DNA from: Myxococcales bacterium
GTDB lineage: Bacteria; Myxococcota_A; Polyangia; JAAYKL01
Direction of reading: 5' to 3'
Length of the DNA: 41,465 nt
Assembly: GCA_012522445.1 (NCBI GenBank)
Contig: JAAYKL010000018.1
Span: 1-41,465 of the forward strand
The notes under the pieces were generated by a model, which had not been told where the DNA came from, searched no databases, and worked only from the letters and a program-made list of their open reading frames with translations. Of the stretch, positions 17,595-29,614 are shown piece by piece. The position numbers and the translations under genes were made by a program. Position 1 is the stretch's first letter, and each line of letters opens with the position of its first letter.

Positions 17595-19247
17595 TCACCG
17601 CAGGAAACGGCGCAGCGCAGTGAGCCAAAGCCGAAAGAAGAAAAATCCCGTTCCCCCAAAGGCCAACGCTGTGCCCATGGCGCGCGCCGAGGCGGAGAGG
17701 GGGAGCAAGGGCCAACAGAGCGCACCCACCGCAAACAACGGCAGCAGGCCCGCGCGCAAATAGGGCGCCCACCGCACCTTGGGGACGCGCCGACGCTCGC
17801 TGCGGTGCACACGGCCCAACCATCGCGCTGCAAAGGCGATCAGCAAGGTCTTCCCGGCAAACACCAGGGAGGGCAGCACCAGTTGCAAGGCCCGCGGCAG
17901 GGGCCAGGCGCTACCCGAAGGCCATCCCCCGAAGAAAAACGCGGCGCTGAGGGCGGCACCCGAAAACAAAAACACCCAAGCCGCCACCGTCTCGATGGGA
18001 TGCGGCGACTCCACAGAGCGCGACGCCGAAGGCCACAGCAACGCCAGGGTCCACAACCCCACCAACATGGCCAGCGGATTGTCGAAGATCAGCCATCCAA
18101 AGGCGATGCGGTGCTGCACTTCGGAGACCTCGGCAAGCCCCGCGGCCTGGGCGAGCCACACCCCCACGCCCAGCGTGCAGACCGGCGCCATCCAGTGCGC
18201 CCCAAAGCCGAACAGTCGCGCGGTCCACTTGGCGCGGCTGTACACGGCGGCCAGCAACATCGCCCCCGTTGCCGCGCTGAAGAGCACCGCGGTCGCGACA
18301 AACGAGAGCTTGGGTTGCGCCGACAAAAGGGGCAGCAACAAGGCGGGGATGGTCCCCAGGCTGTAACCGATGGCGCTGCTCGCAGCAATGCGCGGGCGCT
18401 CTGTTTTGCCCTTTGACGTTGCGGGAGCGCGCAGGGCAAAAGCAAAGAAAAAGGCCAAGGCCAAGGCCGTCAGCAGCACCGCGAAGAAGTCGTCGCGCGG
18501 CATGAGCCAAAAAGAAGCCGCGTCGGTTTGCATCAAGCGCTCTGTGCCGTCGGGGTCCACAAACACAAAGGAGTGCGCCACCTCCAGGTGCAACCCCGTT
18601 ACATCAGCTAAGTGGTGGATCGCCACGCCGTCCACCATGTGCAAGCGCGCCCCCGTCGATACGCCATGTCGGGCCGCCACCGTTCCGGGAAACACCTGCA
18701 CCACCTGCACACCAGACTCGCCCTCGTCTACGCGCAACCCCAACCCTTGCAGCGCCTCATGCCCGGCACGCGCGCTGAGCGCCTCCTTGGCCAGCCCCGC
18801 GCCGCCGGGATACAGTTGCAGCCGCACGCCGGTTTTCTCCGCGGCGATGCGCACATCGGTTTGGCGCAGCGGCGTGGGAAAGGACACCTCGACGCGCCCC
18901 TCGAAAAGCGCGGATTCTGCGCAGAGCTCCGCCATGTTCAAGGTGTTCATCTCCACTTCCACCCATGCGGGATTGGGGCACTTGCCCTCTAGCGTGACCT
19001 TGCGCACTTGCGGCGCCTGAAAGGCCGAGACGCGCAGGTGGCCGTCGAAAGTGACCTGCACCGGACCCTCGACAAAGCCCTCGCCGCGGATGCGCAGCAC
19101 ATCTCCGGTTTCGAGGCTCTCGGGTTCCACGGTGTGAATGGTGGCCAGATCTACAGAGAGGCGGGGGTGGCACGCGACCAGCAACCCCAGGGCAACGATG
19201 AGCCGTACACCCCAGGTGGCGCTACTGGGCCGCTGTGCGAATGGCAT
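17595..19247 (-). CDS. TIG-PDZ-NuoH-like membrane fusion protein
   Basis: A 550-residue protein. The N-terminus is lipoprotein-like ([14 protein letters not shown], lipobox LVAC with Cys26). Residues 36-125 resemble an IPT/TIG fold ([20 protein letters not shown]). Residues 165-235 resemble a PDZ domain ([26 protein letters not shown]). Residues 253-540 carry about eight membrane helices. Their order of landmarks fits NuoH/HycD, the complex I membrane subunit 1: [19 protein letters not shown] and [15 protein letters not shown] with a basic loop. The family's acidic quinone-site loop, of ENRxPFDLPEAE type, is replaced by [16 protein letters not shown]. The homology call is by eye and redox function is doubtful. 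The start at 19247 lies inside the end of rpe (26-bp overlap); a longer reading lacks a signal peptide. Confidence 0.7.
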   Translation of the reverse strand: MPFAQRPSSATWGVRLIVALGLLVACHPRLSVDLATIHTVEPESLETGDVLRIRGEGFVEGPVQVTFDGHLRVSAFQAPQVRKVTLEGKCPNPAWVEVEMNTLNMAELCAESALFEGRVEVSFPTPLRQTDVRIAAEKTGVRLQLYPGGAGLAKEALSARAGHEALQGLGLRVDEGESGVQVVQVFPGTVAARHGVSTGARLHMVDGVAIHHLADVTGLHLEVAHSFVFVDPDGTERLMQTDAASFWLMPRDDFFAVLLTALALAFFFAFALRAPATSKGKTERPRIAASSAIGYSLGTIPALLLPLLSAQPKLSFVATAVLFSAATGAMLLAAVYSRAKWTARLFGFGAHWMAPVCTLGVGVWLAQAAGLAEVSEVQHRIAFGWLIFDNPLAMLVGLWTLALLWPSASRSVESPHPIETVAAWVFLFSGAALSAAFFFGGWPSGSAWPLPRALQLVLPSLVFAGKTLLIAFAARWLGRVHRSERRRVPKVRWAPYLRAGLLPLFAVGALCWPLLPLSASARAMGTALAFGGTGFFFFRLWLTALRRFLR

Positions 19248-19881
19248 GAATGGCCGCGCGGTAATCGCTGGTGCCGTAAACGGCGTTGCCAGCCACCAGT
19301 GTGTCGGCGCCTGCTTCAATGACGGCGCGAGCGGTTTGCGGGTTGATGCCGCCATCCACCTCCAGGCGTATGGGTCGCCCCGAGGCGCGGATCATGTCGC
19401 GCACGGCGCGGATACGGGGCAGCGCGGATGGGATGAACTGTTGTCCGCCAAAGCCTGGGTTCACGCTCATGATGAGCACCAGGTCGACCAAGTCGATCAC
19501 CGGCTCTAGCGCGTGCAAGGGCGTGGCTGGATTGAAGGATACGCCCGCACCCACGCCGAGATCGCGGATCTGTTGCAAGGTGCGGTGCAAGTGGATGCAA
19601 GCTTCGGCGTGTACGGTTAAATAGTTGGCCCCCGCCTCGGCAAAGGCCGCCAAGTGTTGCTCGGGGTGCACGATCATTAAATGGACGTCCAGGGGCAACG
19701 CCGTCGCCTTGCGGGCCGCGCGCACCACCAGGGGTCCGATGGTGATGTTGGGCACAAAGACCCCGTCCATGACGTCGACGTGAATCCAGTCGGCGCCCGC
19801 CACCTCCACGGCTTTGATCTGGGCGTCGAGTTGACCGAAGTCCGCCGAAAGAATGGATGGCGCAATTACAATGTCCGTCAT
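19222..19881 (-). CDS. rpe: Ribulose-phosphate 3-epimerase
   Basis: It interconverts ribulose 5-phosphate and xylulose 5-phosphate in the pentose phosphate pathway. The 219-residue TIM barrel has all family landmarks: [13 protein letters not shown] at the N-terminus (catalytic Ser/Asp region), [14 protein letters not shown] (metal and catalytic Asp), LDVHLMI, the phosphate-loop region [12 protein letters not shown], and [11 protein letters not shown] with the second catalytic Asp. The ATG at 19881 is chosen because it places IAPSILS at the usual distance and has GAGG upstream; a longer reading adds residues overlapping the RHH gene. The RHH gene is 25 bp upstream and the NuoH-like gene overlaps the 3' end. 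Confidence 0.95.
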   Translation of the reverse strand: MTDIVIAPSILSADFGQLDAQIKAVEVAGADWIHVDVMDGVFVPNITIGPLVVRAARKATALPLDVHLMIVHPEQHLAAFAEAGANYLTVHAEACIHLHRTLQQIRDLGVGAGVSFNPATPLHALEPVIDLVDLVLIMSVNPGFGGQQFIPSALPRIRAVRDMIRASGRPIRLEVDGGINPQTARAVIEAGADTLVAGNAVYGTSDYRAAIHAIRTAAQ

Positions 19882-19906
19882 GGGCATCCTCGCAATGTCG
19901 GTTGCA

Positions 19907-20101
19907 TTACTTTTGCGGGTCGGCGATGAGCGGCAGTTGCCCGGGCAACACATCGCGGTGATGCGCGAGCACCATGTCGATACCCTCGCGGATGTACACC
20001 GCCACCGGCACCTTGGTGCGCCGGCTGAGCTCCTTGAGCTGCTGGTCTTGCGACTCCGTAATGTAAATGGTGGTAGATGTTTTCTTGGATCCGGCCGTCA
20101 T
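19907..20101 (-). CDS. Small ribbon-helix-helix DNA-binding protein
   Basis: A 64-residue protein with the CopG/Arc pattern. A short beta strand (KTSTTIYIT) is followed by helix 1 ([14 protein letters not shown]), a turn (KVP) and helix 2 ([15 protein letters not shown]). Such proteins bind DNA as dimers through the strand, often as autorepressors or antitoxins. No toxin reading frame adjoins it, so a toxin-antitoxin role is not supported; it is a standalone regulator heading the rpe group. AAAGGAG lies seven bases before the ATG. The AT-rich inverted repeat at 20123-20138 just upstream is a natural candidate operator. Confidence 0.8.
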   Translation of the reverse strand: MTAGSKKTSTTIYITESQDQQLKELSRRTKVPVAVYIREGIDMVLAHHRDVLPGQLPLIADPQK

Positions 20102-20122
20102 GCATCGGCTCCTTTAAATGCA

Positions 20123-20138
20123 ATATATCGCCATATAT
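20123..20138 (-). promoter_or_regulatory. AT-rich inverted repeat, candidate promoter/operator
   Basis: ATATAT-CGCC-ATATAT lies about 22 bp before the RHH gene start. On the minus strand it gives -10-like hexamers (TATATT). The same dyad could be bound by the RHH dimer, giving autoregulation. This is inference from position and symmetry. Confidence 0.35.
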
Positions 20139-20227
20139 AACACTACATCACCGCACCGACAAGCGCGCAACGCGTCGCGCACCGGTACGCCGGTTGTTCG
20201 ATTGGTTTTGTCGCAGATGGGGTGGAT

Positions 20228-22931
<2,704 letters not shown>

Positions 22932-22933
22932 GC

Positions 22934-24478
<1,545 letters not shown>

Positions 24479-24485
24479 GACTCCT

Positions 24486-24872
24486 CTACACCTTGAGTGC
24501 TTTCAACTGGTTCAGCGCGTGTCGTAACGTGCCATCCATCTCGTGATCGGCGGTGCGGACCAAGATACCGCCCAACAAGGACGGGTCGGTTCGCTCGCGC
24601 AAGTGAAGTGTTTGCGTTTGAAATGCCTGGCGCAATTTGCTGGCGATCAACGTGCGGGTGCTGTCGCTTAGCGGACGCGTGCTCGATACTTCGGCGACCA
24701 AGACACCGCGCATCAGCAACGCCGATTCGATGCTCATCACCAATGTATCGGCCTCTTTTATGCGCCGGGTCTCAACGAGATAGGCTGCCAATTCATCGAT
24801 GACAGCGGAACGCCCCGCTAGCAATTGATCGGCCACGTAATTGGCCAATTGGCGCCGGCTAAAAAGACTCAT
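24486..24872 (-). CDS. atpH: ATP synthase F1 subunit delta, short form
   Basis: The peripheral-stalk subunit joining F1 to subunit b. Only 128 residues are encoded, against about 175-180 in typical members. The C-terminal part aligns well: [40 protein letters not shown] and a final [12 protein letters not shown]. The N-terminal helical bundle is represented only by its last part ([35 protein letters not shown]). It is not an assembly break, because the upstream overlap with atpF is a normal ATGA junction. Either the stalk contact is reduced or another protein compensates. Confidence 0.85.
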   Translation of the reverse strand: MSLFSRRQLANYVADQLLAGRSAVIDELAAYLVETRRIKEADTLVMSIESALLMRGVLVAEVSSTRPLSDSTRTLIASKLRQAFQTQTLHLRERTDPSLLGGILVRTADHEMDGTLRHALNQLKALKV

Positions 24873-25411
24873 GCGATCTTGATCCCTTCAACCGCCGAAC
24901 GGATAAGCTGTTCGTCCACTTTGTCGGTCACCACGCTGCCGATAACCTTTTCGGTGGCGGCCGCAACCAACGTAAGCGTCTCTTGCTGCAGCGCGACCCT
25001 CGCTTTGGCCACTTCATTTTGCAGCTCGACTTCGGCCGCGGCGATAATCTGGTCGGCGCGCTCTTGCGACCGCTTTTCGGCTTGATCGATCATCGCGTTG
25101 GCTTCCACCTTGGCGCTGGCCAAAATTTCATCGGCATCCCGGCGCGCACCCTTGAGCATTTGCTCAATGTCGGCTTGTGCTTTCAGCGCGTTTTTCTCGG
25201 CGTCGGCCGCGGCCTTCAAGCTGTCGGCGATCGCTTGCTCGCGCTTGTCGAGCATCGCGTTTAGCTTGGGAAAGACAAACTTGGTCAAGACGAACAGCAG
25301 CAGCAAAAACGCAACCATCTGCAGCAGCAGCAGTTGCCAATCGATGCCCAGCTCTTCGAGGATTGTCTTTTGGGCCACCTCAGCCGCCAAACTGGTAACC
25401 GCTGGGATCAT
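24869..25411 (-). CDS. atpF: ATP synthase Fo subunit b
   Basis: The membrane-anchored peripheral stalk. The 180 residues have one membrane helix (about 25-45, LLLLQMVAFLLLLFVLTKFV), then FPKLNAMLDKREQAI, a family signature, and a long charged, heptad-like helix that dimerises. A hydrophobic pre-helix of about 20 residues precedes the span. It overlaps atpE at its start and atpH at its stop by 4 bp each, so stoichiometric translation is coupled. Confidence 0.95.
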   Translation of the reverse strand: MIPAVTSLAAEVAQKTILEELGIDWQLLLLQMVAFLLLLFVLTKFVFPKLNAMLDKREQAIADSLKAAADAEKNALKAQADIEQMLKGARRDADEILASAKVEANAMIDQAEKRSQERADQIIAAAEVELQNEVAKARVALQQETLTLVAAATEKVIGSVVTDKVDEQLIRSAVEGIKIA

Positions 25412-25632
25412 TGCTGGCCGAGAATCGTGGGTCCGATGATGGCCACAACGATGGCGATAATGGCCAGGGCGTCAACAAACGCCACCGCCAAAATCATCAA
25501 GCCTTGGTATTCTTTGATCTTCTCGGGATTGCGTCCAGCGGCGTTCAACGCTGCCGTGCCGATCAGTCCGGCACCGAGGGCCGCACAGGCCGCAGGAATG
25601 GCATAGGTGAGAGCAAATGCAAGTGCGTTCAT
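25408..25632 (-). CDS. atpE: ATP synthase Fo subunit c
   Basis: The rotor-ring subunit that carries ions across the membrane. The 74 residues form two membrane helices joined by the polar loop GRNPEK. The ion-binding carboxylate is the Asp in ILAVAFVDALAI (helix 2). The helix-1 glutamine and helix-2 glutamate/serine of Na+-type rings are absent (Ala at the Gln position), so the ring is probably proton-coupled. The start at 25632 has AAGGAGATA upstream; the longer reading upstream is spurious. Confidence 0.95.
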   Translation of the reverse strand: MNALAFALTYAIPAACAALGAGLIGTAALNAAGRNPEKIKEYQGLMILAVAFVDALAIIAIVVAIIGPTILGQQ

Positions 25633-25687
25633 GGTGTTTGTATCTCCTTTGCTTTTGATGGGCGTGATTGAACCATCAAATGAACCA

Positions 25688-26512
25688 TCAAGAACCGGAA
25701 GGGGTTTGATGTTCCGATAAATGTTTTTCGGGCGGGTCGCCATGGCTGACCAGACCCAGCGAAATGAAAACCGTCGTCAACATGAAGAAGACGTATGACT
25801 GAATGAAGCCAATAAACAGCTCGAACAGCATGAAGGGCAACAGCGCCACGCCTGCGGCATAGCTGGTGAGAAAGCCAACCATAATGAGCAAGACTTCGCC
25901 CGCAAACACATTGCCGAACAGACGCAGGCTGAGGGCCAGCATGCGGGACAATTCGGAGACAATTTCGAGCAAGCCGACAAAGGAACCGATGGGATCGCGG
26001 AAGGGATTGACGATGTAGCGGCCGACATTGCCCCAAAAGCCGAGGGCCCTCGCCGCATAAATTTGTGCGGTGACCATGCTGATAATGGCCAGGGCGAACG
26101 TGGTGTTCATGTCGGCGAGCAGGCCGCGGTAAATCGGTAGCGGGTGGCTGCCCATGGTGCTGACGGAGCCGACAAAGGGCAGGATGCCAATCCAGTAGTT
26201 GGCCAAAATGGTGAAGAACAGCGCGATGGGCAAGGGGGCGATTTTGCGCGCCAGTTTTTTATCGCCGATGATGCCCTCGACCTTTTGATACAGGGTTTCG
26301 TAGCCCCAGGTCATCACGCTGACAAAGTGGTTTTTGCGACCGTGCTTGAGGCACCAAACGGTGTAAAAAAAGGCGGCGAGCACGATGGCGTAGCCCAAAA
26401 CGCCCATCAGCATCGAGTTGGTGACTTTGAAGAACCCAAGTTGAAAAATGGTATCGGCGGCAATGTCGATATGGGGCTTTTTTACATCGGCTGCAGCGGA
26501 AAGCAGGGTCAT
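25688..26512 (-). CDS. atpB: ATP synthase Fo subunit a
   Basis: The stator subunit with the half-channels that load the c-ring. The 274 residues hold five to six membrane helices. The essential arginine sits in MLALSLRLFGNVFAGEVLL, and the last helices contain FELFIGFIQSYVFFMLTTVF, both diagnostic. The start at 26512 is preferred (AAGGTG upstream) over a reading beginning ten codons earlier. It heads the atp operon. No atpI or second b gene precedes it. Confidence 0.95.
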   Translation of the reverse strand: MTLLSAAADVKKPHIDIAADTIFQLGFFKVTNSMLMGVLGYAIVLAAFFYTVWCLKHGRKNHFVSVMTWGYETLYQKVEGIIGDKKLARKIAPLPIALFFTILANYWIGILPFVGSVSTMGSHPLPIYRGLLADMNTTFALAIISMVTAQIYAARALGFWGNVGRYIVNPFRDPIGSFVGLLEIVSELSRMLALSLRLFGNVFAGEVLLIMVGFLTSYAAGVALLPFMLFELFIGFIQSYVFFMLTTVFISLGLVSHGDPPEKHLSEHQTPSGS

Positions 26513-26682
26513 GGGTAGCACCTTTCGGTCGTTTCCGAACAATATGCAAAGACGAGCCGCTTGCTATTTACCGCGACAGCATAACGAACACAAGGCAGAT
26601 TTGGAAAAATGTACGTTTAAAACGCCGCATTGGGCTGGTGTGCACGCCTATGTAACAGTTGGTGTCTTCGAGGGTGTGGCGC

Positions 26683-27123
26683 TTACTGCGATCGGACGTT
26701 TCGCGTCACCAAAACCGGGCATCCCGCCCCTTCGAGCACGCGGGTGACCACGCTGCCCATCACCATGCTCTCCAGCACGGAGAGTCCGCGTGAGCCGATG
26801 ACAATCAAATCACAGGCCAGCTCTTCCTCGACATTTAAAATGACGTAGTCGGGGCGACCGCTGCGCGTCAAGAGGGTCACATCCAAACCGGAGGGGGCGA
26901 GAATCTCTTTGTAGGTTTCGAGCATGGCCATGGACTTCGCTTCATTGGCTTGCCGCACTTGCTCGGCGTTGGCGCCTCCCAGGGTCATGTGCACCGGCTC
27001 CGTGACGTGGAGCAGGTAAACCTTGGGCTTGTGCGCACTGACCAACTGCGCGCCATATCGAACCGCTTCCTTGGAAAATTGCGACCCATCGACAGGCATC
27101 AACACCGTGTTTATTTGCAACAT
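26683..27123 (-). CDS. Universal stress protein (UspA family)
   Basis: A 146-residue cytoplasmic single-domain Usp. The start is the ATG at 27123 with GGAGGAG upstream. Strand 1 is NTVLMPVDGSQFSKEAVRY. The C-terminal signature IGSRGLSVLESMVMGSVVTRVL keeps the G-x2-G-x9-G-S ATP-binding pattern, followed by GCPVLVTRN. ATP-binding Usp proteins bind but rarely hydrolyse ATP. It lies between the antiporter gene (61 bp upstream) and the atp operon, a context suggesting a link to membrane energetics. Confidence 0.93.
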   Translation of the reverse strand: MLQINTVLMPVDGSQFSKEAVRYGAQLVSAHKPKVYLLHVTEPVHMTLGGANAEQVRQANEAKSMAMLETYKEILAPSGLDVTLLTRSGRPDYVILNVEEELACDLIVIGSRGLSVLESMVMGSVVTRVLEGAGCPVLVTRNVRSQ

Positions 27124-27184
27124 ACCTCTCCTCCTCAATACACAATGCAATTTGTGACCGCCGCAGCCAGCGGACAGCATTCAT

Positions 27185-28633
27185 TTAATGAAAGAACAAG
27201 AAAGTCATTAACACGAACAGCGGTATCAGAATGGCCAGCGACCAAAGCATGTAACCGAAGAAGCTGGGCATTTTAATGCCACCGGACTCGGCGATGGAGC
27301 GCACCATAAAGTTGGGGGCGTTGCCGATGTAGGTGTTGGCGCCCATGAAGACCGCGCCGGCTGAAATGGCCATGAGCGTGCCCACCTCTTGCATCAGCAC
27401 TTCGGGGACACCACCCGCGGTGTTGAAAAATACGAGATACGTTGGCGCGTTGTCCAAGAAGCCCGATAGGGCACCGGTGAGCCAGAAGTACATCGTGTGG
27501 TTGTCGGCGCCTTCGGCGGTTTTGACCATGGCGATGATGCCGCTTAGCGCGCCCTCGGAACCCGCCTTCAAAATGGCGATGGCCGGGATCATGGAGAGGA
27601 AAATGCCGGCGAAGAGCTTGCCCACTTCGAGGATGGGCTCCCAGCCAAATTCGTTGTAGCGGCGGATGCTCACCGGCGTGATTTTGAGGCTGATGCCCGC
27701 CAAGACGAGCAGCATTACGTCGCGGGCGATGTTTTGCAATTCGATGTCGACTTGGAAGACCGTGAAATGTGCATCGGGTTTCCACAAACCGCTCACCAAC
27801 ACGCTGGCCACCACACCGGCGAGCAGCAACAGGTTGTAGCCGCCCTCCAGCCGCAATTTGCCTTCCTTGTCGCCCCCTTCGGGAACGGGCTTGCCCTCTT
27901 TGGCGTACAAGTACGAATCGACGGCGAAATAAAGCGCGAGCAAAATACCCGCCAGCACCGCCACGGGGAGCGCCAAGTGGGTGAATGTCCAAAAGAAGCT
28001 CACGCCCTTAAGGAAGCCCAAGAACAGCGGTGGGTCGCCCAAGGGGGTGAGGCTGCCGCCGATGTTGGCCACCAAAAAGATAAAGAAAACAATGGTGTGC
28101 ACTTTGTATTTGCGGTGCGCGATGGCCCGCATCAAGGGGCGGATGAGCAGCATGGCGGCGCCGGTGGTCCCCATCCAGCTCGCGATGAGGGTGCCGATGA
28201 CCAAGATGAGGGTGTTGACCTGGGGCTTGCCCACCAGGGAGCCCCGCAGACAGACGCCCCCCGAGATGGTGAAGAGCGCCAACAAAAGAACAATAAAGGA
28301 TATGTATTCAAGAAAGAGCGTGTGGGCCACCGCGTAGATGGCCGCTCCCATGCCGTGAAAAATCGCAAAGGGAACGAGAAAGGCCAGGGCCCAAAACGCC
28401 GAGATTTTGCCGTAGTGGTGGTGCCAAAAATTGGGCGTGACGAGCGGCAACAGGGCGATGGACAGCAACATGCACACAAAGGGGATGACCCATACCACGC
28501 CGAGTTGTTTGCCCAACGCTTCGGATTGTTCGTGCAAGTTCACCGTAAGAGATTCGGAAAACAAAAACATCCCGACAAACGCCCCAATGGCCAGGAGTGC
28601 CAACAGGGATAGCCAACCCGCTTTCTTACGCAT
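27185..28633 (-). CDS. Na+/H+ antiporter, NhaD / CitMHS-like family
   Basis: A 482-residue transporter with about 12-13 membrane segments, of the ion-transporter superfamily that includes NhaD and ArsB. Diagnostic loops are NIGGSLTPLGDPPLFLGFLK in the first half and GFLDNAPTYLVFFNTAGG plus MGANTYIGNAPNF in the second, the two re-entrant substrate loops. A cytoplasmic charged loop (KEGKPVPEGGDKEGKLRLEGG) separates the halves. Na+/H+ exchange is the most likely activity. Dicarboxylate transport is the alternative, since family names mix both. It is the first gene of the antiporter-usp-atp block. Confidence 0.85.
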   Translation of the reverse strand: MRKKAGWLSLLALLAIGAFVGMFLFSESLTVNLHEQSEALGKQLGVVWVIPFVCMLLSIALLPLVTPNFWHHHYGKISAFWALAFLVPFAIFHGMGAAIYAVAHTLFLEYISFIVLLLALFTISGGVCLRGSLVGKPQVNTLILVIGTLIASWMGTTGAAMLLIRPLMRAIAHRKYKVHTIVFFIFLVANIGGSLTPLGDPPLFLGFLKGVSFFWTFTHLALPVAVLAGILLALYFAVDSYLYAKEGKPVPEGGDKEGKLRLEGGYNLLLLAGVVASVLVSGLWKPDAHFTVFQVDIELQNIARDVMLLVLAGISLKITPVSIRRYNEFGWEPILEVGKLFAGIFLSMIPAIAILKAGSEGALSGIIAMVKTAEGADNHTMYFWLTGALSGFLDNAPTYLVFFNTAGGVPEVLMQEVGTLMAISAGAVFMGANTYIGNAPNFMVRSIAESGGIKMPSFFGYMLWSLAILIPLFVLMTFLFFH

Positions 28634-28738
28634 TTATCATCCTCCTTCATCGGCAAAACAGCGCACTGCACTATAAAAACAGCGACTCGTTTGGAACACA
28701 AAACACTGCGGATTGCCAGATTTTCATGGCGAGATGTA

Positions 28739-28782
28739 CAAAAAAGCCAAAATGGATGGCGCTTTGTTGCGTGCCGCGCCGA
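28739..28782 (-). terminator. Candidate ribA terminator
   Basis: Just after the ribA stop the minus strand offers GGCGC...GCGCC (28758-28780), and then GCCA-N7-TGGC (28746-28760) followed by six T. Each stem is short, so the call is weak, but the position before the antiporter gene fits. Confidence 0.3.
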
Positions 28783-28790
28783 GGTGCCAA

Positions 28791-29588
28791 TCACAACTCG
28801 GGCAACGCGTGGCCCTTTTGTTTTTTGGCGCGCAAATAGCGCAAATTGTGCTGCCCCACCCCCGTCACGTGCGACACCACCTCGGCCACGGGCTGGCCAT
28901 TGTCCTCGAGCTGGCGTCGTTTCGATGGGTTGTTGGACATCAGCCGAACCGGCGCGCCTTTTAAGAAATAGCGCAACACCGCAGCGGCATCCGAAAAGTC
29001 CCGCGAATCTTCGGGGAGCCCCAATGACACATTGGCCTGGTATGTGTCTTGGCCTTCATCCTGCAACAGATAAGTAACGGCCTTGGCCCACAACCCGATG
29101 CCGCGCCCTTCGTGACTCGACATGTACACCACAGCCCCGCCTTGTGCCGCAATCGCCGCAAAGGCCGCTTCGAGCTGCGGTCCGCACTCGCACCGCATGG
29201 AGCCAAACACGTCGCCTGTCATGCAACACGAATGCACGCGCACCAGGGGAGGGGGCGCTGATGGATTGGCAAACCCCGGCGACATGAGGATGGAGTTCAC
29301 CGACATGTGCTGCTGTAACAGCGTGCGAAACGCCTCCGGCGCCCCGTCGGGTACATTCGCTGCGCTGCGCTGAACTTGGCGCAACTCCACGCGCCGCACA
29401 AAGGCATACCAATACAGTTGGTGCTCTTTACCGGCCACCAACACCGGCAGGGGAATGGGCCCCAGCAATGAAATCACATCGCCGTTGCTGACATCGCTGT
29501 CCAGCACTTCTCCGCGCAAATTCAACGCGACCAAGCGCCCGCTCTTCAGGAGTTTTTCTTTGATTTTTTGATCGACGTAGCTGAACAA
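28791..29588 (-). CDS. ribA: GTP cyclohydrolase II
   Basis: It converts GTP to 2,5-diamino-6-ribosylamino-pyrimidinone phosphate, formate and pyrophosphate, the first step of riboflavin synthesis. The 265 residues contain the zinc site VRVHSCCMTGDVFGSMRCEC (Cys in CCM and in CEC), the catalytic-loop SSHEGRGIGLWAKAVTYLLQ and VRLMSNNPSKRRQL, all family signatures. No DHBP-synthase domain is fused. The first roughly 110 residues are longer and more divergent than in E. coli RibA (196 residues in all). The start is a TTG at 29588, 26 bp after the sulfatase-like gene, with AAAGGG upstream. No other rib gene is nearby. Confidence 0.9.
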   Translation of the reverse strand: MFSYVDQKIKEKLLKSGRLVALNLRGEVLDSDVSNGDVISLLGPIPLPVLVAGKEHQLYWYAFVRRVELRQVQRSAANVPDGAPEAFRTLLQQHMSVNSILMSPGFANPSAPPPLVRVHSCCMTGDVFGSMRCECGPQLEAAFAAIAAQGGAVVYMSSHEGRGIGLWAKAVTYLLQDEGQDTYQANVSLGLPEDSRDFSDAAAVLRYFLKGAPVRLMSNNPSKRRQLEDNGQPVAEVVSHVTGVGQHNLRYLRAKKQKGHALPEL

Positions 29589-29614
29589 AATAGCGCCCTT
29601 TATAGCAATTTTGA

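Noticed and set aside
19907-20101. Toxin-antitoxin module
   Set aside because: Only an RHH protein is present; rpe follows it and no toxin-like frame adjoins it.
25408-25632. Sodium-type ATP synthase c-ring
   Set aside because: The helix-1 glutamine is alanine and the helix-2 carboxylate is Asp without the Na+-type partners.
26561-26596. Promoter of the atp operon (TTGTGT, 17 bp, TAAATA)
   Set aside because: Only three of six matches in each hexamer, which is not above chance in this region.
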